Assembly (NCBI GenBank): GCA_947650285.1
Contig: CANTFL010000397.1
Coordinates: forward strand, 62,001-126,000
Direction: 5' to 3'
From: Hyaloperonospora brassicae
Taxonomy: Eukaryota; Oomycota; Peronosporomycetes; Peronosporales; Peronosporaceae
Length of the DNA stretch: 64,000 bases
Below, piece after piece: positions 34,521-44,400 of this stretch. Under the pieces are notes generated by a model that saw nothing but the letters and a program-made list of their open reading frames with translations, did no database searches and was not told where the DNA came from. The first letter of the stretch is position 1. Each line of letters starts with the position of its first letter. The position numbers were made by a program, and so were the translations under genes.

Positions 34521-35532
34521 CGTCGTCACGTATGATGCCGATGTCGATCAAGTCGACATCGATGAAGAAGATCATCTCAATAGTAGCGACGACGCTATTA
34601 TTGATTCGGATGATGATGACGATGCTGGTATATTCAGCATCGCCAACGATTATGTCAGCGAGGAAGAAGACAACCTCGCTGAAGAAGAGAGCAATCTCTT
34701 AGCAGTGCGCACGAAGCGCACTGCCAGACAAAACAAAGAGTCAGCAGAGAACTTCCTGCTGACTCGAGAAGCGGTAGTCCGTTTCGTTCAGGACTCCATC
34801 GCAAATGCGGTGAACCGTCAGAAACGGAACGCAGACAAGAATGGAAGAGCAAATGTTCTTTCATTTAAGGTAAACGACCTAGTACTACTGTCTAAGGTAA
34901 ACTTACCTGGACATGAAGTCACTAGTGTCGGCAGTAGTAAACTACTGCCGAAATACATTGGGCCATTTCGAGTGTTGCATCGCAAGGGCAATGCATACAC
35001 ACTCGAATTGCCACGTAGGATGCGCACGCATACTACGTTTTACGTGGGGAGGCTTAGGTCGTACTGTCAGTACGAGCCTTCTTCTTCCGATGAAGATAGC
35101 CCCCACGTTCAAGAATATCCATCAAGTTCTTGCGTTCGCGCTCCAGACGATCCTTCTGGACGCGCATATACGATACCTCGGAACTCAACCGAGATATCTC
35201 CCCGCGAGCTGTTGCCAGCTCGCCGAATAGGGAGCGGACATCCCGCTCGACCTGAAGATGCGCTGTGGCATAATCGGCGCGATCCCTCGCCCGATCAGCC
35301 TCGTTACCCTTGCGGTTCTTCCGCACGGTATCGGTCAAAGCGTAGCGCTGGTCGCGCTCGTGCTTCAAGTCATCGCGCAATTCATCGATTGCGCGATCCA
35401 TCTCGTAAGGGTCGAGATGGTGAACCGAATCATCTGGAGGAGGTCTTTCCTCCTCCACCACATCCTTTGGTGGATGCGCAACGTGATCAACGCTTTCTAG
35501 TGGAGCGTATCTTGAATTACCGTGACGATTAA
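34459..35532 (+). pseudogene. Gypsy-2 integrase C-terminal region and linker
   Basis: This frame opens after a TAA at 34456-34458. It first encodes a strongly acidic segment (VDIDEEDHLNSSDDAIIDSD), then the integrase C-terminal segment with FKVNDLVLLSKVNLPG, LLPKYIGPFRVLHRKGNAYT and [15 protein letters not shown] basic, low-complexity linker follows, running into [20 protein letters not shown], the first strand of a chromodomain. A TAA at 35530-35532 interrupts the domain. The first codons are not a true start; translation would arrive by frameshift from the integrase core. The linker from 35054 overlaps the antisense ORF on the opposite strand. Confidence 0.75.
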
Positions 35533-36658
35533 GGATCAAGGACGAGCTACCTCGTCCAGTGGCGGGGGTATCCACCCTCTTGGAACAGCTGGGAGCCCCG
35601 CTCTCAGCTGTTGATGGATGTTGAAGGTCTCGTCCGCCAGTATGACGAGACCCATCCGATGAGTCCTGTGGCCCATCGGTAAACACGCGCCCTAGGCGCT
35701 TGTAGACGGATCGCAAGTTTGCAATCGCGTCACGCATCTCAGCCGAGATGTGTGCCCTTTCCCAGGGCGAATCTAGGGAATACACATCCCTATGTGCACG
35801 CTGCGAGTTGTCAACACAACTCGCACAAGGGTCTCCCCATGTGAGGCAAGGAATGCCTGCCTCACTCGATAAACAATGCAACCGGTACCTAGCACCGGTT
35901 GGCGTTCGCCTTTCGAACCTGAGACGTGTCGCCTCAAGTTTCTTGAGCCACCCTTCTCGTCCAAAATTCTTTGCGTTTTGGACGTACGCGTTCCACGCAG
36001 CCAAAAGCGATGTTTTGTCACGCTTTTGGTTGCTGTTGTACCATCGATGTCTAAGAAAGACATCGAGATAAAAATCTTCTTCAGCGCGAAAGTTCTTCGC
36101 GCTGGAACTCAAGCCGTGAAGCTCGGTTGCATCGAATAAGGGTATTCGATGGTGTTGGCCTGTCTCGTGAGACAGGCTATTGATGAGCTGTTCGGGCAAA
36201 CGCCACGGCTTCAACTCATCACGCTTCACAGTGGTAACCTTGTCGGTACCACGGCTACTAGATTGACGACGGCTCGCGCCATCGTCATCACGCTCGTGCA
36301 AAGACGCACGAGCCGGCGGTGGTGAGGAATAGAACTCACCACCCTGATCATCGTCATCACTGCCGAACATACTGTGATGCAAATCACGAGTCCGTTCGTT
36401 CGGCAGTGGTCTTGGCGAATACTGAGGCGTCGCCGGTGAGCGAGACGCCTCTGGAGCATTGCCCGAGTCAGACACGTCTGACTCGCCAGAGTAGATGACC
36501 TCTACATTTGAGTCATCGTGCGCGCGCGGTGTGATACCGCGTGCACCTGCAGCACCTGTTGCTGCAGGCGAAGAAGGGGCGGCAGACGACGAAGCGTCTG
36601 CCGCAGAGGCTGGCACAGCACCGGGCTGTGTGGGTCTTGAGTCACCTCGCATAGACAT
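35054..36658 (-). CDS. Gypsy-2 antisense ORF, 534 residues, unknown function
   Basis: This ORF is uninterrupted from ATG 36658 to 35054 on the strand opposite gag-pol, between the integrase and the 3' LTR. The N-terminal 150 residues are Ser/Pro/Asp-rich and probably disordered. Residues about 150-300 form a denser part with [33 protein letters not shown] and several cysteines ([11 protein letters not shown]). Residues about 430-525 form a long charged coiled coil ([47 protein letters not shown]). I recognise no family. Its 3' end lies opposite the pol linker and chromodomain, so about 630 bp may code on both strands. Antisense ORFs between pol and the 3' LTR are known in some plant Gypsy lineages. 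Gypsy-1 has a similar, broken frame in the same place. Confidence 0.6.
   Translation of the reverse strand: MSMRGDSRPTQPGAVPASAADASSSAAPSSPAATGAAGARGITPRAHDDSNVEVIYSGESDVSDSGNAPEASRSPATPQYSPRPLPNERTRDLHHSMFGSDDDDQGGEFYSSPPPARASLHERDDDGASRRQSSSRGTDKVTTVKRDELKPWRLPEQLINSLSHETGQHHRIPLFDATELHGLSSSAKNFRAEEDFYLDVFLRHRWYNSNQKRDKTSLLAAWNAYVQNAKNFGREGWLKKLEATRLRFERRTPTGARYRLHCLSSEAGIPCLTWGDPCASCVDNSQRAHRDVYSLDSPWERAHISAEMRDAIANLRSVYKRLGRVFTDGPQDSSDGSRHTGGRDLQHPSTAESGAPSCSKRVDTPATGRGSSSLILNRHGNSRYAPLESVDHVAHPPKDVVEEERPPPDDSVHHLDPYEMDRAIDELRDDLKHERDQRYALTDTVRKNRKGNEADRARDRADYATAHLQVERDVRSLFGELATARGEISRLSSEVSYMRVQKDRLERERKNLMDILERGGYLHRKKKARTDSTT
35485..35682 (+). pseudogene. Gypsy-2 C-terminal chromodomain, one nonsense codon
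   Basis: Reading through the TAA at 35530, the frame gives [10 protein letters not shown] before it and [18 protein letters not shown] after it, then a C-terminal helix ([11 protein letters not shown]) and a stop at 35680-35682. This is a canonical chromodomain with the aromatic and acidic positions in place. Chromodomains at the integrase end define chromoviruses and can steer insertion towards particular histone marks. The single stop makes this copy defective. Confidence 0.8.
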
Positions 36659-36775
36659 GTTAACTATGCGAGGTCAAGCGGAAAGTGAATGGAACGGACC
36701 CAACAAGTGCTCCCTGTCCCAATGGTGGCCAACGGGTGGCCTCCATATTATCGATAGTCACACGGTGACTATCAG

Positions 36776-36790
36776 TTAAGGGGGGGGTGA
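36776..36790 (+). promoter_or_regulatory. Gypsy-2 polypurine tract
   Basis: A G-rich run (AAGGGGGGGGTGA) ends exactly at the 3' LTR start, the position of the second-strand primer in LTR retrotransposons. Confidence 0.6.
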
Positions 36791-37181
36791 TGTAACGGGG
36801 CAGCCCGTTACATGAAATTGTCACTTTAAGGAAAGTGACAATAAAGAATATAAAGATAGATATTCTTTAAACAATATCACCAAAGTGGTGGTATTGAAGG
36901 GTCGACCAAAGGGTCTGTTTCTTGGTTGATATCGTGATGATATCAACCCACCAATCGCCGCAAGACGCGCGCAATGAGTGGTGACGAGACGTCACCATAC
37001 ATCCAGTTATGTTAGTATAGTTAAACTAAGTCAAACAGAGAGACAGTAGTTTAAAGACTTAATTATATTAATATAACAGTTCTACTTTTACCCTACCTAC
37101 GCTTCCTCGCTTGCCACGTGTACGTCCGTCGGGGCACCCAAAACCCTTGCGTTAAGTTACGCAAGGGTGTGCCCCGTTACA
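36791..37181 (+). repeat. Gypsy-2 3' LTR
   Basis: 391 bp, colinear with 29276-29666. I count five substitutions between the two LTRs, clustered in the middle (CTCAATG/CGCAATG, CAAAATACATG/CACCATACATC) plus one near the end. It is followed by the target duplication AACAC. Confidence 0.95.
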
Positions 37182-37672
37182 AACACGTATTCGATGGACA
37201 ATTTTCGGTTTTTTATTCAACTGATCCTGACTATTTCAGTTGACTACGCTTCCTCTTTACAATTATGTGTCGGTTATATTCAGGAACAACCACGTACATT
37301 ATCACAGTTACGGGTAGCTTATATATCATCCGTGCAAGCGTGGCATATTATACAGCGTTACCCCGATCCATGACATTGTCATTTACAAATGGAACCGCTA
37401 ACATACCCCCCTGCAGGCAGTATTCCTAAATATTTCGGTAAAACGTACCATTTAGTGTAGCATTGACTATTTGGTTGAAATCGACCATTATATCAAGTCA
37501 TGAAGCGTCCAATGAGCGCAATTTGTGTCGAACAGATAGATGTAGTTCATGTTCGTATAAGATAAGGTTGATACAGGGTTAACAACACTTAGTAATATGC
37601 TAGACTATTATAATATCTCTCGCGTTATATTCGACTAACGTGTCCGTATGTCGATAACGTATCTCGGCACGT
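37182..37672 (-). repeat. Outer arm of P1, right part
   Basis: Continues the arm sequence interrupted by Gypsy-2 and matches 7172-7669 in reverse complement. Homology stops near 37672 after CGGCACGTA. Confidence 0.85.
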
Positions 37673-38420
37673 ATGTGTACGCCAGATTCCGAGGCAACTG
37701 CGTACAATATTGTCAGTGAAGTTTAGCTTATTCTGTGCGTTTTTGAAGCGTAGGTGCATCGTTAGAAGATGCCATTTCTGCATTCATTGAACTTTTCCAT
37801 TGCTTTTGACGTTCTTTCACGCAATCTATCAAAAAATTGATAGTTTCATCTTAGTACGCGCTGTTTTCGAGTAACTACGGTGCCAGACATCAGCTTGCTT
37901 GGCAATTGAAGCCTGAGTGTCAATCAGGTTCGACACTTATCGACAGCGGCGAAGTCGAAGGGTTTGAACGTTGATCGAGGACGTGATACAAGTTCTCAGC
38001 ATTTTCTTCCTAGCTTCTTGCGTCTCCCATAACCTAAGTCACACGGGTACAGCTGGAAGGTTTCGATTCTTTCGCTAATACTTTCTGTATACTCATGACC
38101 TTTTCACTAAAAAGACATCGTCCCCAAGAATGTATTGTATGATAAAGAGCTCGTGCACAGGGTGACTTTTATTACACACCAATATCATTCATTTGTCTGC
38201 AGCACTTGGACTGCTTTTGGTGAATTATCTTGTTAGCTTTTCCGAGACACGAAAGTTTACAACTCACACCCTTGTTCGTATTATTTATGGAAGTCCAAAA
38301 GACCTCTCTCCTCATGCTGATTTGTATCAAATGCCTTCGAAAATGGCAAAATTCGATTCCAAGTCAAACGTGTGCACTCGCGTTCGACTATCTTAATCGG
38401 GACGACAATCGGTAACAAGC
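37673..38420 (-). pseudogene. Relic Copia reverse-transcriptase fragment
   Basis: On the minus strand at 37749-37805 the sequence reads QWKSSMNAEMASSNDAPTL, the W-x-x-A-M-x-x-E-x-x-S-L-x-x-N start of a Copia RT domain in degraded form. Further up the same strand, stop-ridden sequence follows in which no other motif can be named with confidence. The relic abuts the outer end of the palindrome arm. Family assignment rests on this one motif. Confidence 0.4.
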
Positions 38421-41400
38421 TGCATGGGACCTTCATAAAGATCTAGGGGAGAGCGTTCAAAATCAACTGTGTTATATACGGACTACAATCGCCTCGGATA
38501 GCCCGTCACATTTTAAATGTGACAACAAATACACGAGCATGTACTTCTAACTGGTGGCGCTTCCTATAAACATGCACACATCTCCAGATATCTTGTGAAA
38601 AGGACATTTGAAATGGATAACTAGAGACCTGGACGATTGAAGGTCTCATAGAGAATTTATCCCAAATCGATAACCATCCAAGATCAGGAAGAAAAGGTTT
38701 AGAGTCACAGTTACTATAAGGATTGTGAAGTCCGAGTGATGCTGGTGTCAGGGGATAAACGATATGAACGTGCGTAAAGAGTACCATACTCTCGGGATGA
38801 AAAATATTCTCCCTGTACATCTAGTGGGGATGTGGCGCTTACTCTTTCTATAAAAGTATAGGTACTCGTACTGTACAGAAAGACAACTGGGATCGAAGTT
38901 GTGGTAAAATGACCCCCAGCGTTCATTCCATCTATATGTCCATGATGTATGAAACAGTTACATCGATGACAATTTATGATAACATGGTTTTGTTACGATA
39001 AATGAGCGGACTGAATTATATCTGAATGCATCAAATATTAGAAACGCTTTACGAACTTGGTATAGCGCGCACGGACTAGGTCATCAAAATACGGGGATGC
39101 GGATTCAGCGTTTTAAACCCTTACCAGCTTGATATAAGAACAAATGACACTATTAATAATTCATCTCCGTAGGGTCTGTCACGCTAGTATATTCGGATAT
39201 ATTGGGATGTTCACTTAAGCACTAATTTGAGATACATTTGGTCATCATGACGGTGGATAGAAAGTCCCTTAGACCGGACGCGTACTATTAGTCTGCAATC
39301 GGTACGGAAGGGGCTTAAAATTGATATTAATTTTGAAAGAGCTAGAAGTACACACCGAACCACGACGGGATGGATACATTTATTACGGTTATGGGAGTCG
39401 AACTGTCAATCATACATTAGAATTTAAGTGTTCAATTAACAGCTGGCACGAACAAGTGTACATCGGCATTAAGTTGTTTGCAATTTAATTTTTTTATTTC
39501 AGTTTAACAAATTTAAAACTATGATGGAGATAAATCGTTGTAATTACCGTTATATGTAGGCAGCTTCGTACCCGCTTTTACCTGGAAACAGACACATTCG
39601 TGATACGTAATGACCATTTAGAACATATGAAGTATCAATGTGAGCAGCTCCATAGCAATTGTTGCCATAAAAACACGTGAAATATACAAGCCGCTGCGCC
39701 TTCAGAGCATCCGCAGATACTTGAGGTCATTGAGAAAGTCGTTTGTGTATGAGGTACATGTAGTACTTGTGGGTATACAAACGATGTTCATAATGCTTGC
39801 GGTGAACGGAGCAGAAGCACATTGTTTAAACTGGCAATCGTCTGAAAAGCACTGCGCGTAAAACGGTCCAATTTGTATCGATGGACAGACAGACTTATAT
39901 AATATGAAATAGTTGTTATTGGTATATGAGATCATGTGATAACGCCATTGGTGTAATAATGCTTATCAACCCCCTGCTCCAACCCACCTGCCAAGCTGCA
40001 AACGTGAGACAGACAAGCTGAACGTAAGCTAAATCCTCGACTTGCACGATTGTGGTGTTATTTATCTGAAAGCGTTCTTTATTCCAGTACTCGACGAGTG
40101 CAGCGAATCGTCAAAGATGTACTGTCGATGATATTTTAGTTCTAATATTCGATGTGCAATGGATCGCCAAAGATTATCGTTCATCCATTCTGTGAATGCT
40201 GACGACCTGAAAGGCCTTTGCTGTGAGCATCATTAACTCCTTTACGAAAATTGCGGTAGTATACATAGTTAGAAAGAGATCGGGTGAAGCGCTCTGAGTA
40301 GTATAACAACATGCGTGACGATAATGACGTATACCACATGTTTGCTGATCGATGCGATGTGTACGTATCAAGCTAATGTATTAGCATGTGCAAGTCTGTG
40401 TTTCAACCTACGTCAGTAGAGATATAGCACCCTTCAGCAATGTGCTAGCGCTGCGTAGAGATACCCTTTGCGGCTGAGAAAGTGGCAATACACACAGCAA
40501 TCTGTTGCTAGATTAGAAAGGCCACGACGAGGCCACACCCCACTTTTGCTAAGGGCACACCCGCCATCCTAAAATGATAATAAGGTCTTCTCATTTAATG
40601 TTGAGGTACGCACCTCGTCACAGGCGTTAGCTGTAATTTCACAAATACTGCACGCGGTAAGTATGTGTCCGTGCTCCGTGGAAGCTAATCAGAAGCTCAC
40701 TCGAGCTGCAACGCACCGCCCAACGGATGCGAATATCCGTAAAGCACATGGTTTTCCGCTTGTCTTCTCCAGCACAAAATGGAGCGTGAATTATTGTTTA
40801 AGTTTCTCTGTCGGTCTCACCTACTGTTGTAGTACTGCAAACATGTATATATACTAGCGTCCAGAACTCCGTATCTAGAAGCGTACACAACTGCAACATT
40901 GGTGTCCTAATTATCCGTGATATCATTGTCGTCCGTCAGTTGAATCAGCATTGTCCTAACGCGCATATTTCCAACCAACATCGGTCAATCTTAAAAGCAA
41001 CACCAACTTGTCACATAAACTTCAACCATAGGACAAAATCACTCGCTTATACTGCAAAGAGATCATGCAAGTGATTTCTCATGAGGTGACAGCTCTTCTA
41101 CCTCTTCGGAATGCGATATTAGAGCGCATGATTGGTGAAATTAGGTACAGGTTGGACCACCTCTTGCCGAATATCGAAAGCGCTAGCTAACATAAATTTT
41201 TAGTCGTACCAAAATCGTTTGCGTACATTCTTGCACGCAACGAATAGATCGCATAGCATCAAATGAGTGTACAGGGGCTTGCTCGACAGAATTGAATCAT
41301 AGAATTCAGATGTGATATGTGGGCGATGTGCACCCTAAATACAACACAAAGGCGGTGTACAGGGAAGCTGACTCCATCCAAGTAGCCCAATGCATAAAAT

Positions 41401-44400
41401 GCAATGTAAGACGCACTAAGTATTTAGTTGGTGGTCGAGGCGGGCTTGTTGAAAAGGTACACCGTTTGTAAGATAGTATGGATCAATTCTCATCGATTAT
41501 TGGTAATTAAGTGTGACTTTATTTCGTGGGAACAAAATACGACCGTGTCTGCGGTGCAGCTGTCACATAATAACCTGACTACCAGAAGATTATTCGTTCG
41601 TGATGAGAACGTGGATACGACAATGTTTTGTGTCCGATTGAAACATATTGTAGGGATCAGGCTTATATGCAACATGTTTAAGCATGAGAACCAAGGACCT
41701 CAATCAATATACCACTTCCGTATTTGCCTTCCATCCAACTGGACTTCCGCAAGACAATAGAACTCAGACTGAAAGCTACGTGATTTCTCGGTTGAATTGT
41801 ATTGAGGCGAAAGATGTAGAGTGAATAAAAACTTAATAATCGCGCATGCTACTCGTCAATTCAAATCACAGTGAACAAGGTGCAACTCCACTATTCATTT
41901 TGCCAATTCCCCCAATTTGCTGTTAGCATAGCAACACTTCTGGTAATTGTTGTTATAAAGTAAATTTGCGGAACAAATAAATTGGGGTTCTTGCTTCACG
42001 AACTGGCATATACAAATTTTTATATACTTACCTTCTTTCAACACGATATCACCTTCGATATTTTCTCGTCAACGACCCATCAATCGACGTGGAGGGTCAA
42101 TCCTGTTACGTGTAATTAGACTTAAATGCACACCGCTACAACAACATTGGTATCTGCTAGAACTACTAAGTGATGGTTTAGCCACTTCATGTACTTAATT
42201 ATATCTGCTGATCTTTGATTTAGTGAACTGATGTGACCGGACGCTTTAGAAAACGTCTATCAATACTACTCGGAGGCTAGATCCTTGACGTTGATCACTT
42301 CATTAAGTATGAGAGCCATATGGTTCTTAACTGCTCCTATCCAATACAGTATCTTACTTAACGTTCCACGATGACGTGCGAACCTTGTAGAATCAAAATA
42401 TGTATAATAATAAACTTTCAACACAGTAGGCTTTCTTAAGGTGCGCTGGAATCGAGTTACCCAACCGGCAATCGGCGACGATACGATGAACCTATTTTTA
42501 GATTTAGCTCGAAGTAGAATGTGAATCGTCGCGTGGGTCATTCTTCGACCTGAAAAAGACACTGCATTTAGTCGCTCAAGAGCATTGGCTACCAACCTCA
42601 CAGCACAAATCGTGCTTGTACAGCGCAGACAGACTCACTGGATAGCGATGCTACATCTGTTCAGCTGGATTGAAAAACGAGTTGCTCAGATAGCCGTCCT
42701 ACGCACCTTCAACAGAACAATCACGAGATTAAAAAGTCAAGGGTAGTCATCGCTCAATACCTCAAATTGGAATTGCAACGAACTCCGAGAAAAAAAGGCT
42801 GCTATGGCTTCTCTTTGCCTCACTATTTCAGATCTCTGTACGAAGTATTGATGCGTGGCATCAGCTATATACGTTGTTATGAGATGATTGGATCAGGGTA
42901 CCATAAAACGTTTCTTCACGGTGTCGTTATTTTGTCACCAATACTATTATCAGGCGCCACAAAGCACGTCTGATTTCTACTGGTCAATTTGCTGCTTCGA
43001 GGTTGCATACGTACCGGTATCCATGATCCCGTAAACGACTCGCATAGCTGTGATGATGTGTAAATTGGAAAATGAATAGTTGTAAGTTGGAGATCGATAC
43101 CATCAGTGATTGTCTGAGGCCATGAGATGTGATAGGTGAAACAAATGGATTACTAATCGTTTTGAAGAAAGTGAGGTCGGAAAGTAACTGATGACCCAGA
43201 TATTTCAGGCTCAATACGACGACCTCTGACGAAGCGTAAGATCTGTAGATCCGCGCCGATAATCCGGGCTAGATAGTACAAACACTTCGATGCACAGGTT
43301 AACATAGACGGTCAACGACCTCGACCAAAAATTGGAGATCGAAGATCAATAGAAGTCGATTTGGTTTGTATTGATTTGGTATATGGGTAGTGGGTTTAGA
43401 TTCCGTTATCTTAAGCCCACATATGAGGTCTTGGGGGTAGCGGAAGAATATGAGTTTACTAACGCGTATTTTAACGTAAAATCAAACTCTGCTTTGTATA
43501 TTATCGTTATAGCCCAAGTACAAGTGGTTTCCAAACGCCTGGGAGCCACTCACACAAAAGTCAAATCTTATCGGCTGATATTGGGTCTTGAGCCCGCTTA
43601 TCAGCGTAATAGGTATATGACGCGTTGTGACCGAGAAAGCAGTCGCAACGTATAACTACTTGTGTACTTTGTCACTTAGCTACGACTCATTCTGAGAGTG
43701 TCTGCTATAGAAATAAGAACAGGACGTGTAACGGTGACGCCCCATTACAATATCTCCATCTAACTAGCAGATAACAATGGCTATAAGTTTGAGGCACGGT
43801 AGTGGCATGATTTCGCACCGGTGGACATATTAGTGATGGGATGAGCACTGACGTTCAAGAAGGACCAACTATTGATGCATCAATCCGGAGGAGGGGGGTA
43901 ACATTGACAACGTACCGCGGAGACGGAGCCGGAAAAATGAAGACGTATATAAGCCACAAGAAATCCGGTGGAAGTTGACCCGCCTTCTTTTGTGTCTGGA
44001 TGCATATTTTGAATGATGGATGTGTAATATCGTGTCGTAATAATGAATATGGCTCAATATTTAGAATCGATTAATCTCCAAAATTGCAGTATGAGAGTAA
44101 GAAATCGGTCAGATTCTTTATCGGAGATGGATACGCATATGATCGAACGGCCTGGTGACATTTGATGCACATGATCGTTATCCTGAAAGGTGTCTCCTCA
44201 ATTTTTGATCAAACGAGCCTGTGGATATCGTCTCAATCGACTCTCTACAGTTGATTTGGATACATATGATATTCTGCACAATATTGAAATATAGTTTGTT
44301 TACTTAGCTACATACCTAATAATTGGGTACTGTTTGGGTACTAGCGTCGGTATTGCAGTTCGAGATCCGACCTTTCAAAACTTGGCCAAGGAATACGGTT

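Larger units (their letters stand above)
29276..37181 (+). mobile_element. Gypsy-2: hairpin-rich Ty3/Gypsy chromovirus, young insertion
   Basis: This is a 7906-bp element with 391-bp LTRs (five differences between them by eye), termini TGTAAC...GTTACA, and a perfect 5-bp target duplication AACAC at 29271-29275 and 37182-37186. The empty site is preserved in the left arm (GTGTT at 7665-7669). The order is gag, protease, RT, RNase H, integrase and chromodomain, with a long antisense ORF towards the 3' LTR. Pol carries in-frame TAA (30993), TGA (33951) and TAA (35530) codons and a frame change near 34440-34500, so this copy is not autonomous. The whole element consists of closely spaced short inverted repeats (see findings). 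Confidence 0.95.
22855..37672 (-). repeat. Palindrome P1, right arm (interrupted by Gypsy-2)
   Basis: Reverse-complement partner of 7172-21614. Arm sequence proper is 22855-29275 and 37182-37672. It includes a 167-bp piece (28837-29003) that the left arm lost at the Gypsy-1 insertion. It carries GH81 copy 2 on the minus strand. Near the spacer this arm reads AACGAAAGAGAGG where the left arm reads AACAAGAGAGAGG. Confidence 0.9.

Noticed and set aside
41428..41760. 110-codon frame in the AT-rich gap
   Set aside because: The sequence has no domain, its composition fits random AT-rich DNA and no promoter element was seen.
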